Part shown: positions 8,032 to 16,825 of the stretch, piece by piece
Layout of the letters: the number at the start of each line of letters is the position of its first letter
Numbering within the stretch: position 1 is the first letter of the stretch
From: CAZIOH01 sp964540815
GTDB taxonomy: Bacteria > Myxococcota_A > Polyangia > Fen-1088
DNA: 64,000 nt
Reading direction: 5' to 3'
Assembly (NCBI GenBank): GCA_964540815.1
Contig: CAZIOH010000028.1
Span: forward strand, 1 to 64,000
Made by a program: the position numbers and the translations under genes
Notes under the pieces: generated by a model
Databases searched by the model: none
What the model saw: the letters and a program-made list of their open reading frames with translations, nothing else
Told to the model about the DNA's origin: nothing

Positions 8032-9652
8032 GGGGCATGCGATCGCGCGGTCCCCGGAAGTACTGCATCGGCGAGTAGAAGCGCAGGTTCGAGACCCGGC
8101 TGGTGTAGATGCAGGCGTAGGCCTCGACCTGTTCGCCGAACTTGCTGATCTCGTAGCCCTCCCGGAAGATCGGCCCCCAGTGCTGGTTGAACGCCAGGTC
8201 CGACTCGCGCTCGGCCGTGCGGTGCTCGGTCCGCACCCGCTTGAGCTCGACCCGCAGCCGATCGATGTCGTCCTTGACGGCGCGCTGGGCGGCGTAGAGC
8301 CGGTTGTTCACGTCGTCCCCCTCGCTCGGCAGGTCGCTGTCGAGCCGCAGCAGGCTCCGCATGGCGGACTGCCGCTCGTGCAGCTCGGCGTCGAGCTCCA
8401 CCAGGCGCGCGTCGAGCCGGTCGAGGGCCACGAGCCGGGACCTCTGCCCCTCGGAGGTGGTGATCTCGTGCTCGAGCTCCTGCACCACCATGGCGGTGCG
8501 CCAGCTCGACGACTTGCGCGAGCGCAGCATGTCCCCGTAGATGTGGTCCCCCACGAAGAGCACGCTGTCCCCCGAAGCGCGCGCCCGCACCTCGAACTGC
8601 TTGAGGTTCCCCCCCGAGTAGATGCGCCCGCGCACGAACGGCCCGTCCGCGCTGCGCTCCACCGGAAGGCCGTCCCCGTCGAGCTCGACGAACGGGTGCT
8701 CCTCGGTGAAGAACTCCGGCTTGGCGGCGGAGACCACGATCACGTCGAAGTAGCTCCGCCAGGCCGGGTAGGCGTCCATCTGCCCGTCGAGCAGGTGGGC
8801 CATCACCGGATCGGTGTAGTCCCATGCCGAGTTGGTGAGCAGGAACAGCCGCTTCCCGGACGAGCGCAGCTTGTGCAGCGTCTCGGCCAGGTGCGGGTCG
8901 TGCGTGATGTAGTTGGCGATGTTGGCGCGCACGTGCTCCTTGATCGAGCCGTCGCGGTGCGCGAGGTCGATGCACTCGCGGATGTTCTCCCACAAGGTCG
9001 CGTAGTCGGGCTTGGCCGCCACCTCGTGGTGGTCGAAGTAGTCGACGAGGCAGATGTAAAGGACGGCCTCCGGCAGCGCGAACAGGGTGTCGATCCAGGC
9101 GTAGCGCCGGGTCGACAGCCGGACGCGCTCGCGCTGGTAGAGCTCGGTGATGCGGTGACGATCGACCGCGCCGAGCCCGTGGCGCGCGCGCCCCGGAAAG
9201 CCGTAGCGGTCGGGCTTGAAGACGTTGCCGTTGGCCTTGTCGATCACCAGCCCACGAATCGCCAGGGCCGGATCGTAGGCGAGGTGCCGGATGGCCTCCG
9301 GGTAGCCCTTGTTCACCACCAGCTTGTCGAGGGTGGCCCGCATCGACAGCTCCTCGATGGCGGCCTGGTTGTAGATCGCGAGGGTGTAGTCCATGTCGAA
9401 CCCGACCATCTCGATCCGGTCGAGCCGAAGGTTGCGGTTGACGTAGACCCGGCTCTTGCGCGGTGCCTCGAGCGACCGGATGGCGGGTGGGGCGCTGGCC
9501 TGCTGGCGGTTTCCTTCCCCCGGTTCGTGCCCGTCGTGCGCGGGCCCTTCGGGATGCAGGACGGATGGGGCAGGCTCGAGCTCGGACCGCGCCTCGGACT
9601 GCGAAAGGGTCGGAAGCACCACCGCCTCGCCGACGGAAGACATTGACTTCAT
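8018..9652 (-). CDS. HAD-superfamily 5'-nucleotidase (purine-type)
   Basis: A 544-aa cytoplasmic protein of the HAD-IG 5'-nucleotidase family, which removes phosphate from nucleoside monophosphates such as IMP and GMP. After a poorly conserved 60-residue leader, the nucleophile motif VGFDMDYTLA gives Asp nucleophile and acid/base. Motif II is RLFLLTNSAWDYT, and motif III/IV is SVLFVGDHIYGDMLRSRK. Residues about 400-480 are charged and helical (coiled coil likely). Starts at ATG 9652 or ATG 9643 are both possible. It is convergent with the barrel gene. Substrate choice cannot be read from the sequence. Confidence 0.88.
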   Translation of the reverse strand: MKSMSSVGEAVVLPTLSQSEARSELEPAPSVLHPEGPAHDGHEPGEGNRQQASAPPAIRSLEAPRKSRVYVNRNLRLDRIEMVGFDMDYTLAIYNQAAIEELSMRATLDKLVVNKGYPEAIRHLAYDPALAIRGLVIDKANGNVFKPDRYGFPGRARHGLGAVDRHRITELYQRERVRLSTRRYAWIDTLFALPEAVLYICLVDYFDHHEVAAKPDYATLWENIRECIDLAHRDGSIKEHVRANIANYITHDPHLAETLHKLRSSGKRLFLLTNSAWDYTDPVMAHLLDGQMDAYPAWRSYFDVIVVSAAKPEFFTEEHPFVELDGDGLPVERSADGPFVRGRIYSGGNLKQFEVRARASGDSVLFVGDHIYGDMLRSRKSSSWRTAMVVQELEHEITTSEGQRSRLVALDRLDARLVELDAELHERQSAMRSLLRLDSDLPSEGDDVNNRLYAAQRAVKDDIDRLRVELKRVRTEHRTAERESDLAFNQHWGPIFREGYEISKFGEQVEAYACIYTSRVSNLRFYSPMQYFRGPRDRMPHERL

Positions 9653-9844
9653 CGTAGCACTCAAATTTCACGCCACCGCCTGCTGCGCCAGAGCCACGGC
9701 CCGAGGGTTGCTGGTTCGGCGCGGTTATCGCTGCTCGTCAGAAACCGTTGCCGGATTGAGGCGCCCGGGCCGCGGTGAATGCCGGGGTGGACGCCAGCGG
9801 CCGGCTTGACTCCCCCACGCGCCCGGGCGAAAGTCCGCGCCGTT

Positions 9845-9893
9845 CCTGGTCGTCTTTCCTGGTCGTCTTTCCGGTCGTCTTTCCGTCGTCTTT
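9845..9893. repeat. Decaying 13-bp tandem repeat upstream of leuB
   Basis: Four head-to-tail units of CCTGGTCGTCTTT shrink in order: 13 bp (9845-9857), 13 bp (9858-9870), 12 bp (9871-9882) and 11 bp (9883-9893). They end 21 bp before the leuB start codon. They could be slippage products, or a transcribed leader element. Confidence 0.75.
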
Positions 9894-9914
9894 CCATGTC
9901 CCAGAGAGGTCGTC

Positions 9915-10988
9915 ATGCGCGCCGCAATTGCAGTCCTGCCAGGTGATGGAATCGGGCCCGAGGTGGTGGCGGAGGGCCTCGCGGTCCTCGAGGCGGTGGG
10001 GAGGCGCTTCGGACACACCTTCACGACCCGCTCGGCGGACATCGGCGGGGTGGCCATCGATCGATCGGGGACGGCGCTGCCCCCCGAGACCCTCGAGCTC
10101 GCGCGCGCCTCCGACGCGGTGCTGCTCGGTGCGGTCGGAGGGCCGAAGTGGGACGATCCCAAGGCCAAGGTGCGCCCCGAGCAGGGGCTCCTCGCCATCC
10201 GGAAGGGCCTCGGTCTCTACGCGAACCTTCGTCCGGTGGCGGTCGACCGCCACCTGCTCGCGGCGTCGACCTTGCGCCCGGAGGTGCTGGTGGGCGTGGA
10301 CATGATCGTCGTCCGCGAGCTGACGGGAGGGATCTACTTCGGCGAGAAGGTCCGCGAGGCGGATCGCGCGTCCGACGCCTGCGTCTACACGGTGGCCGAG
10401 GTCGAGCGCATCGTGCGGGTGGCCGCCAAGCTGGCCCGCGGGCGCAAGAAGAAGCTGACCTCGGTGGACAAGGCCAACGTGCTCGAGACCTCTCGGCTCT
10501 GGCGGGAGGTCACGGTGCGGGTGATGCGCGACGAGTTCCCGGACGTGAGCCTCTCGCACATGCTGGTCGACGCGTGTGCCATGCACCTCATCCGGCGACC
10601 AACCGACTTCGACGTGATCGTCACCGAGAACATGTTCGGCGACATCCTGACCGACGAGGCCTCCATGCTGGTCGGCTCCATGGGGATGCTGCCGTCCGCC
10701 TCGCTCGGGGATGGAACCCGCGGCCTTTACGAGCCCATCCACGGCTCGGCCCCCGACATCGCGGGCAAGGGCATCGCCAACCCCTACGCGACGATCCTCA
10801 GCGTGGCCATGCTGCTCCGCCACTCCCTCGGACTGACCGAGGAGGCCGAGGCGGTCGAGCGGGCGGTCTCCGCCAGCATCGTGGCCGGGGTGTTGCCCGG
10901 GGATCTCGCGATGGCGGCGCCGGCGGGGGCCACCTCCGCCAGCACGGCCGCGGCGGGCGCCGCCGTGGCTGAGCGCATCCGCGGCTGA
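9915..10988 (+). CDS. leuB: 3-isopropylmalate dehydrogenase (LeuB)
   Basis: It catalyses NAD-dependent oxidation and decarboxylation of 3-isopropylmalate in leucine synthesis. The 357-aa length is typical. The N-terminus AAIAVLPGDGIGPEVVAEG, the substrate arginine region LRPEVLVGVDMIVVRELTGGIYFG, the catalytic Lys in VDKANVLETSRLWREV and the metal-binding block ENMFGDILTDEASML are all intact. The NAD pocket GLYEPIHGSAPDIAGKGIANP specifies LeuB rather than isocitrate dehydrogenase. An AGAGAGG site lies just before ATG 9915. leuA, leuC and leuD are not in the window. Confidence 0.97.
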   Translation: MRAAIAVLPGDGIGPEVVAEGLAVLEAVGRRFGHTFTTRSADIGGVAIDRSGTALPPETLELARASDAVLLGAVGGPKWDDPKAKVRPEQGLLAIRKGLGLYANLRPVAVDRHLLAASTLRPEVLVGVDMIVVRELTGGIYFGEKVREADRASDACVYTVAEVERIVRVAAKLARGRKKKLTSVDKANVLETSRLWREVTVRVMRDEFPDVSLSHMLVDACAMHLIRRPTDFDVIVTENMFGDILTDEASMLVGSMGMLPSASLGDGTRGLYEPIHGSAPDIAGKGIANPYATILSVAMLLRHSLGLTEEAEAVERAVSASIVAGVLPGDLAMAAPAGATSASTAAAGAAVAERIRG

Positions 10989-11407
10989 GATGCGGCAGGA
11001 GGCCCTTCGCGTCACTCCGCCGCCTCATGGATGAGGTATGGAGGGCTCCTACCTATCGGAGCCCCGAAAATTTGCGAACCTCGACTTCCAGATTAGCGGT
11101 TGTTATCCTGAATATCCAGTGAGTACCCGCATCGGTGAAGTCCTTGTCGCACGGTCAGCGTATTAGCGAGCGCATTACCGAGCGCCTTTGCACCGAGCCG
11201 GTCTGGTCGCCGGCGCCTCATCCGGTCATGTCCGGTTCCCTCCGCGGTCCGAACTGGATCGATCTCCCAGGCGCAATGGCGTGGAGCGTGTCCCCACGAC
11301 GCCCATGGCCACGCGTGCGCCCAACGACAGTCGACAGTCGCAATCAGATAGCCGTCCGATACCGATAGGTGCCTGGCGCCGCAGTCCGTGAACCAAGGAG
11401 AACGCAG
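10989..11407. other. Intergenic leader region upstream of the RRM gene
   Basis: A 419-bp stretch without a supportable gene. It holds a hairpin shortly after leuB (11043-11064), an AT-richer patch around 11070-11125 that may contain a promoter, and then about 280 bp of untranslated sequence. The 77-codon reading frame at 11135-11368 has no start context or recognisable protein. A long leader would suit a cold-responsive RNA-binding-protein gene, but this is an inference. Confidence 0.4.
11043..11064 (+). terminator. Hairpin downstream of leuB, possible terminator
   Basis: A 7-bp perfect stem, GGGCTCC with GGAGCCC, around an 8-nt loop, 55 bp after the leuB stop. It is followed by CGAAAATTT rather than a clean T-run, so it is only a weak intrinsic terminator. 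Confidence 0.35.
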
Positions 11408-11860
11408 ATGGGAACGAGGCTTTACGTAGGAAACTTGTCGTACAACGTCACCGAGCCAGAGCTTCGCGAGGTCTTCGCCGAAAACGGGCGGAACGTCGTC
11501 GAGGTCAAGATCGTCATGGACCGGGAGACCGGTCGACCGCGCGGGTTCGCGTTCGTCGAGATGGGCTCGGCCGAGGACGCCTCGGCGGCGATCGAGACCC
11601 TGACCGGCCGCGCCGTGCAGGGACGACCCATCAGCGTGAGTGAGGCTCGCGAGCGCACGCCGCGCTCCGGTGGTGGTGGTGGCGGCGGTGGTGGTTGGAG
11701 CGGCGGGGCAGGCGGCGGCGGTGGTGGCGGCGCAGGCGGCGGCTACGGCGGCGGAGGAGGTGGCGGTGGTCGGGGCGGCTACGGTGGTGGTGGGGGCGGC
11801 GGCCGCGGGGGGCGCGGGGGCGAGGGCGGTGGCGGGCGCGGCCGGCGCGGCGACTGGTAG
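11408..11860 (+). CDS. Glycine-rich RRM RNA-binding protein
   Basis: A 150-aa protein with one RNA recognition motif (residues about 3-80) and a C-terminal Gly/Arg/Tyr-rich tail. RNP2 is LYVGNLSY and RNP1 is RGFAFVEM. The tail, built of GGYGGGG and GGRGG blocks, resembles that of plant and cyanobacterial cold-inducible RNA-binding proteins, which act as RNA chaperones. An AAGGAG ribosome site lies 9 bp before ATG 11408, so the start is secure. A perfect hairpin follows the gene. Cold induction is known for the family but not shown by this sequence. Confidence 0.9.
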   Translation: MGTRLYVGNLSYNVTEPELREVFAENGRNVVEVKIVMDRETGRPRGFAFVEMGSAEDASAAIETLTGRAVQGRPISVSEARERTPRSGGGGGGGGGWSGGAGGGGGGGAGGGYGGGGGGGGRGGYGGGGGGGRGGRGGEGGGGRGRRGDW

Positions 11861-11888
11861 ACCACCGACGGCGCGATGACCGCGGGTT

Positions 11889-11912
11889 GCGTGAGGTGGT
11901 TTCACCTCACGC
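11889..11912. terminator. Perfect hairpin between convergent genes
   Basis: A perfect 10-bp stem, GCGTGAGGTG with CACCTCACGC, closes a GTTT loop, 28 bp after the RRM gene and 20 bp after the end of the convergent Crp-family gene. It has no T-run on either side. The position suggests a bidirectional transcription terminator or 3'-end stabiliser. Confidence 0.6.
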
Positions 11913-11932
11913 GCACCGATACGCAGCGCCCT

Positions 11933-12628
11933 TCAGGCGAGGGCCTTCAAGCCTTCGCGATCCGCCAGGATGACCTTGCGTCCCTCGGTCTGAATCAGGC
12001 CCCTGCGCTTGAACTGGGAGAGCGTCAGCGACACCGTCTCGCGCGTCGAGCCGATGAGGTTGGCCATCTCCTGGTGGGTGATCTTGAGGCCCACCACCAG
12101 ACCCCGCACGTCCTCGATCCCGTGGTGAATCCCGAGGTCGAGCAGCAGCTCCGCCAGTTTCGCGCCGACGTCCTTGAAGATGAGCTGCTCCATCCGCGAC
12201 TCGAGATCCTTGCGCCGCGAGATGAGGGCGCGCGTGAACGAGTGAGCGGTCTGGGCGGAGGATTGCAGGGCCTGATCCAGGGTCTCGCGATCCACCTCCA
12301 CCGCCACCGTCGCCTCCATGGCCTCGGCCATCTCCTCGCGGGGCCCCCCTTCGAGGAGGCAGGGCTCGCCGAAGAAGTCTCCGGTGGCGCGATAGGCGAG
12401 GGTCAGCTCCTTGCCGTCCCGGGTCACCTTCGAGATCTTCACCCGCCCCTGCGCCACGAAGAAGATCCCCTGGGCGCGATCCCCCGGCAAGTACACGACT
12501 TGCCGCGGACGGTAGGCTGCCGTCTTGGCGCCCGGGAGCAAGGATTGCACCGCGTCGACGGAGACGCGCGAGAGCACGTCACACTTTCGTAGCAAACTCA
12601 GCGTTCGCTTCTCTTCGGCGGTCGGCAT
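11933..12628 (-). CDS. Crp/Fnr-family transcriptional regulator
   Basis: A 231-aa DNA-binding regulator. An N-terminal cyclic-nucleotide-binding-like beta-roll (residues about 15-130, with VVYLPGDRAQGIFFVAQGRVKIS and GDFFGEPCLL) is followed by the long dimerisation helix. The C-terminal winged helix has the recognition region ITHQEMANLIGSTRETVSLTL (residues about 184-204). No Cys cluster for an Fe-S centre is present, so it is not a classic Fnr. The effector and targets are unknown. A weak promoter lies directly upstream. Confidence 0.9.
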   Translation of the reverse strand: MPTAEEKRTLSLLRKCDVLSRVSVDAVQSLLPGAKTAAYRPRQVVYLPGDRAQGIFFVAQGRVKISKVTRDGKELTLAYRATGDFFGEPCLLEGGPREEMAEAMEATVAVEVDRETLDQALQSSAQTAHSFTRALISRRKDLESRMEQLIFKDVGAKLAELLLDLGIHHGIEDVRGLVVGLKITHQEMANLIGSTRETVSLTLSQFKRRGLIQTEGRKVILADREGLKALA

Positions 12629-12644
12629 AGAAGACTCGGGAGTG

Positions 12645-12673
12645 AGCGTAGCAAGTCAGGGGTTTACGGACAA
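12645..12673 (-). promoter_or_regulatory. Candidate promoter of the Crp-family gene
   Basis: On the minus strand TTGTCC (12668-12673) and TACGCT (12645-12650) are separated by exactly 17 bp, with the start codon about 17 bp downstream. The -10 matches the consensus poorly, so this is a tentative call. Confidence 0.3.
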
Positions 12674-12714
12674 CGCGTATTTGGTTGGTTAGATCACGAA
12701 GTATTTCCCTGATG

Positions 12715-14919
12715 TTAAGGGGAGGGTGGGCGTTGATTTCGTGCGATCACGACCACACCAGCCACGAAGGAGGCGACCGCCGCCCCGAGGGTCAGAGCCT
12801 CCGCCGAGGCGGGAAGCTTCTCGGCGGCGACGTCCCAGCCGAAGTACCCGATGGTGACGAGGGCCCCGTTGTTGCACGCGTGAATCACCATCGCCGGAAC
12901 GATCGAGCCGGTCGCGAGGGCGACCCACGACAGCAGCATGCCGAGGAGGGCGGTTGGCAAGAGCCGCCAGACGTCGCCGTGGAGGACACCGAACAGCAGG
13001 CCCGTCAGCAGACACGAGGCGAACGGGTCGAACCGGGTGCGGAGTCCGCGGAGAATCGCCCCCCGAAAGAGCGCCTCCTCGCAGATCGCGGGGGTGATGG
13101 CGAGCGCCAGGAGCGAGATGGCGAACGAGCGATCGCCCCCCGGCGGGTGGATCAGCCGTCGCATGGAATCGATGAGCTCCTTGGGCGGGGCCATGAGCTT
13201 GTCCGCGAGGACGCCGAGGATGATCCAGGCCGACAGGCCGATCAGGAGCGCCCCGAGCAGCGATGCTCGGCCCGGCCTGCGCAGCCAGAGGACCACGCCC
13301 ACCGGGCGTCCCAGCCACCGGGCGTAGAGGACCACGAGGCCGAGGAAGCCGCCCCATTGCGAGATGAGCAGGCCCGGGATCAAGCGCCAGCGCTGCAACC
13401 ACGAGAACGCGAAGAACCACAGGACGAACGCCAGGCCGAAGAGCGCGATGGCCTGGCCGGCGCTGGGTGCGAGGCCGGTGGTCCCGGCGTGCCCGGCGGC
13501 AAGAGGATCCGGGGACGAGGGCCCGGGTCCCCTTCCGCCTCCGCGCGCGCTCTCGCCCGCCATGGCCTCGCCGCGCGCGCCCGCGGGCCGGACGCCGGCA
13601 TCGACGTCTCCTCCGCGCCCGGCCGGGTCACGGCGGTCCCCGAGCACGAGGTGGCGCAGCCAGGCCCCGAGCGCCAGCTGCCCGGCGTCGGGCGCGGCCA
13701 GCAGGCGCTCCGAATCGTACATCCGGGCCGCGAAGCCGAGCGCCAGGGATCCGACGGCGGCCGTCACCAGTATGACGAACACGACGTGCGCGACGGTCGC
13801 CTCGCCGAGCATGAGATCGCGGGCCAGCAGCGTGAGGTTGGTCCCGGGGATGGCGAGGGCGGCGCCGGTGAGCGGGAAGTCCCCGAGGGTCGCGATGAGG
13901 GCGGGCGCGAAGCAGAGGAAGTACACCGGGGTCAGCAGGTTCTGCGCCTCCTTGAAAGATCGGGCGAGGGCGCCCACCGCCACCATGATCGAGCCCCAGA
14001 GGAAGGCCGCCGGGATCACCGTCAGAAGGGTCGCGAGGGTCCGGGTCCACGGGATGCTGAGGGAGGCGGCGCCTCCCGCCATGCGCGCACCCTCGGCCAC
14101 CGTCAGTGACATGGAGGCGATGTTGAGGGTGCCAGTGATGGCCGCGAGGGCGGTCACCGCCAGGACCTTGCCGAGCATCAGGTCGAATCGGCGCACCGGC
14201 GAGGACAGCAGCGTCTCGAGGGTCCCGCGCTCGCGCTCGCCGGCGGTGATGTCGATGGCGGGGTAGAACGCGCCGAGCATGGTCATCATGACCACCACGA
14301 GGGGCAGGATCTTCGAGAGCACATAGCCGCCGACCTGGGCCTCGGGCGCGACGCTGGTGGCGGTGATGGCGTAGCGGCGCGCGCAGCCAGCGGGCAGCTC
14401 GGCGGCGAGCAGGGTCTCGGTGCGGGTGCGCGCCTTCTCGGAGGCGTCGTGGGTCTCGTCGTACCACACCCGGACGGAGGTCGCGGGGCGCGGAGGGGCC
14501 GGGTTCGCGCCGCCCGAGGCGCCGGCGGGCGAGGCGGCGGCACCCGCGGCGGTGACCAGCACGAAGGCGTCGAGGTCGTGGGCCTGGAGCGCGGCCTTGG
14601 CGGCGCGGAGCGCGTCCCCCTCGTACGCGGGGGCGGGGGATCCCGGCGGGCCGAGGAGCGTCACCTCGAGGCCGCGATCCCGGGCCAGCACCCGGCGCAC
14701 CTCGTCGGTGTCCGCGGGCGAGGGGCCCCACAGCGAGACGCGCGATCGGCGCGCCTCCTCGGCGGCCTGGCGTCCGGCCATGACCTGCGCCATGAGCAAC
14801 GAGAGCAGGGGATAGACCACCAGCGGGAAGAGGATCATGACCGCCAGGGTCCGGCGATCGCGCAAGGTCTCGCGCAGCTCCTTGCGCCAGACGGTGCCGA
14901 CGTCGCGGAGATCGATCAT
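12715..14919 (-). CDS. ABC-2 exporter permease fused to a CPBP intramembrane protease
   Basis: A 734-aa membrane protein. Residues 1 to about 430 are a NatB/ABC-2-type permease: a first TM near 27-45, a large extracytoplasmic loop, then six helices beginning at KILPLVVVMMTMLGAFYPAIDI with the motif GERERGTLETLLSSPV. After a Gly/Ala linker (about 440-500), the C-terminal part is a CPBP (CAAX/bacteriocin-processing) protease with motif 1 EEALFRG, motif 2 FGVLHGD and motif 3 HACNN. ATG 14919 is supported by a GAGGAGG site 8 bp upstream. It follows the ATPase gene by 56 bp. The exported substrate is unknown. Confidence 0.88.
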   Translation of the reverse strand: MIDLRDVGTVWRKELRETLRDRRTLAVMILFPLVVYPLLSLLMAQVMAGRQAAEEARRSRVSLWGPSPADTDEVRRVLARDRGLEVTLLGPPGSPAPAYEGDALRAAKAALQAHDLDAFVLVTAAGAAASPAGASGGANPAPPRPATSVRVWYDETHDASEKARTRTETLLAAELPAGCARRYAITATSVAPEAQVGGYVLSKILPLVVVMMTMLGAFYPAIDITAGERERGTLETLLSSPVRRFDLMLGKVLAVTALAAITGTLNIASMSLTVAEGARMAGGAASLSIPWTRTLATLLTVIPAAFLWGSIMVAVGALARSFKEAQNLLTPVYFLCFAPALIATLGDFPLTGAALAIPGTNLTLLARDLMLGEATVAHVVFVILVTAAVGSLALGFAARMYDSERLLAAPDAGQLALGAWLRHLVLGDRRDPAGRGGDVDAGVRPAGARGEAMAGESARGGGRGPGPSSPDPLAAGHAGTTGLAPSAGQAIALFGLAFVLWFFAFSWLQRWRLIPGLLISQWGGFLGLVVLYARWLGRPVGVVLWLRRPGRASLLGALLIGLSAWIILGVLADKLMAPPKELIDSMRRLIHPPGGDRSFAISLLALAITPAICEEALFRGAILRGLRTRFDPFASCLLTGLLFGVLHGDVWRLLPTALLGMLLSWVALATGSIVPAMVIHACNNGALVTIGYFGWDVAAEKLPASAEALTLGAAVASFVAGVVVIARNQRPPSP

Positions 14920-14975
14920 GCTGGGGCCTCCTCGCATGCCGGGGCCCCGGGGGCCGGGGCGTCGCCGCCGCTCGG

Positions 14976-15803
14976 TCACGGGCCGACGTCCGGGTCGAGG
15001 GTGGAGATCGCCGCGGTGGGGCTCACACGCCCGGGCAGGTCCGCGGCCGCGGCCTCGGCGCTGGCGCGGCCGGCCTCGAGGTTGGCGACCAGGCGCAAGA
15101 AGGCCTCTTCGAGCGAGTCGGTCCCGCCGGCGCTGGCGCGGAGATCGGCGGGAGTCCCTTCGGCGAGCACGCGGCCCTCGTAGAGGAGCCCGAGGCGATC
15201 GCAGAGCAGATCCGCCTCGGCCAGGTAGTGGGTCGAAAAGATCACCGCCTTGCCGCGGGCCCTTTCGGCCCGAACGTAGGTGCGCAGGAAACGGCTGGCG
15301 AGCACGTCGAGCCCCACGGTGGGCTCGTCGAGGATCAGCACCGGGGGATCGTGCAGCACGGCGCGCGCGACCGACATGCGCTGCTTCTGGCCGGTCGAGA
15401 GCGACTCGCACCGCCGGTCGAGCAGCCCGCCGAGATCGAGGGCCTCGGTCAGGGCGGCGGTGCGTTCGGCGATGCGGGCAGGCGGCAGGTGGTGCAGGCC
15501 CCCGAAGTACGCCAGCAGCTCGCGTCCGGTCAGGCGGCCGTAAAGACCGGTCGAGCCGGTGAGGAATCCGAGCCGGGCCTGCGCCGAGCGCGGGTCCGCG
15601 GTCACGTCGATCCCACCCACCCGGGCTTCGCCGGAGCTGGGGGAGAGGAGCCCGGCCAGGATGCGCAAGGTGGTGGTCTTGCCGGCGCCGTTCGGACCGA
15701 GCAGCCCGTAGATCTCGCCGGCCTCGACGGCGAAGGACACCTCGTCGAGGGCCAGGTGCGAGCCGAAGGATTTTCTCAACCGCGTGACGAGGACGGCGGG
15801 CAT
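14976..15803 (-). CDS. ABC transporter ATP-binding protein (NatA-type)
   Basis: A 275-aa nucleotide-binding subunit that powers the adjacent ABC-2 permease. Walker A is GPNGAGKTT (about residue 37), the signature is LSTGQKQRMS, Walker B is VLILDEPTVGLD and the switch histidine lies in FSTHYLAEAD. It is the first gene of a two-gene operon with the permease-CPBP fusion. The whole resembles NatAB-type exporters, known for drug, ion or peptide export; which applies here cannot be read. Confidence 0.95.
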   Translation of the reverse strand: MPAVLVTRLRKSFGSHLALDEVSFAVEAGEIYGLLGPNGAGKTTTLRILAGLLSPSSGEARVGGIDVTADPRSAQARLGFLTGSTGLYGRLTGRELLAYFGGLHHLPPARIAERTAALTEALDLGGLLDRRCESLSTGQKQRMSVARAVLHDPPVLILDEPTVGLDVLASRFLRTYVRAERARGKAVIFSTHYLAEADLLCDRLGLLYEGRVLAEGTPADLRASAGGTDSLEEAFLRLVANLEAGRASAEAAAADLPGRVSPTAAISTLDPDVGP

Positions 15804-15878
15804 GGGGATCCGCGCACAATATCAGCGGGCATCCGGCGGAACGAATCCGGCGACGGCGTTTTGGTACCATGGCGGCCC

Positions 15879-16364
15879 ATGACGATCGACGACGGAAAGG
15901 TCGTGAGCATTGCCTATGTGGTCCGGGGCGGTGACGACGACGAGGTGATTGACGCGGCCGAGGTCGCGGAGCCCCTGGAATACCTCCACGGTCCCCACAG
16001 CGGGCTCATCCCGGGCCTGGTGACCAGGCTCGCCGGTCACGTGACCGGCGATCACCTCTCGATGGTGATCACGCCCGATGAAGGGTACGGGGCACGGGAC
16101 GAGGCCAAGGTGCGGCGGATCCCGGTTCGCCGCTTCGGTGATCAGAAGGTGCGGGTGGGGGCGCTGCTGCGGTTCGAGCAAGGCGGTCGCGCCGAGACCG
16201 CCACGGTCCTCGCGATTCAGGGCGACTACGCCACGGTGGACCTGAACCATCCGCTGGCGGGCCTCGAGCTGAAGTTCGAGGTCGACGTCGTCAACGTGCG
16301 GGAGGCCACGCCGGAGGAGCTGGAGCACGGGCACCCGCACGGCGCGCACGGGCATCACCACTGA
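15879..16364 (+). CDS. slyD: FKBP-type peptidyl-prolyl isomerase SlyD
   Basis: A 161-aa cytosolic prolyl isomerase and chaperone, which in other bacteria also delivers nickel. The FKBP halves (VVSIAYVVRG at the N-terminus, LNHPLAGLELKFEVDVVNVREAT near the end) flank the SlyD-type insert-in-flap domain (residues about 70-130, TPDEGYGARDEAKV). The C-terminus is a short His-rich metal-binding tail, HGHPHGAHGHHH. ATG 15879 begins the family's usual N-terminus. It is divergent from the ABC transporter genes with a 75-bp gap. Confidence 0.92.
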   Translation: MTIDDGKVVSIAYVVRGGDDDEVIDAAEVAEPLEYLHGPHSGLIPGLVTRLAGHVTGDHLSMVITPDEGYGARDEAKVRRIPVRRFGDQKVRVGALLRFEQGGRAETATVLAIQGDYATVDLNHPLAGLELKFEVDVVNVREATPEELEHGHPHGAHGHHH

Positions 16365-16385
16365 AGGACGAAGCCCTCAACCCCC

Positions 16386-16624
16386 GTGATCGTGGCCGAG
16401 ATGGTGATCGTCGATCGTGGCCGAACCCCTGATCGTTGCCGTGCACGTGCACGTGAACACCCCCGTGGGCGTGATCCCGACCGGATACGAATCAACGATT
16501 CACATCCTGGCAACATCGTGAATCATCTCGTTTCGATCACGGCCACGGGGATGTTCCCGTGCGCGTGCACGGCAACGATCACGGGGTCGTCCACGATCGC
16601 GGCCCCGATCACGTCCACGATCGT
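16386..16624. repeat. Long inverted repeat of GATCGTGGCC-like motifs
   Basis: This occupies most of the 461-bp gap between slyD and the pectate lyase gene. The left arm (16386-16476) and the right arm (16535-16624) are imperfect inverted copies of about 90 bp around a 58-bp centre. The centre itself contains ATTCAC/GTGAAT pairing. The arms hold repeated GATCGTGGCC, GATCGTTGCC and GTGCACGTGCACG words. Read in one frame, the right arm gives peptides rich in His, Asp and Gly with many replaced residues. A 71-bp relative of the left arm lies beyond the pectate lyase gene at 18573-18643. Nothing else is seen in the gap. Confidence 0.7.
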
Positions 16625-16825
16625 GGGCTCCTGACGGCTCGCTCCGAGTGGGATCCCGCCATGCGCGCTCCGGTCGCGTCAGATCCTTGACGCGGGACTC
16701 GGATGCCGATCGCTGAGCCTCTGTGAGCTCCGGGGGACACTCGGGAAGGTGCTCGCACCGCGCGCGTCTCGCGCGTGGATGGTCCGCCATTCTTCAGTCG
16801 AAGTCGAAAGCTGCGAAATACAAAC

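Noticed and set aside
9845..9893. Short tandem repeats as a CRISPR array
   Set aside because: Units are 11-13 bp with no spacers and there are no cas genes.
11135..11368. 77-codon frame in the leader of the RRM gene
   Set aside because: No ribosome site, no recognisable sequence, and composition like untranslated DNA.
11093..11905. 270-aa minus-strand frame across the RRM gene
   Set aside because: It is antisense to a clear RRM gene; the Ala/Thr runs just mirror the glycine codons.
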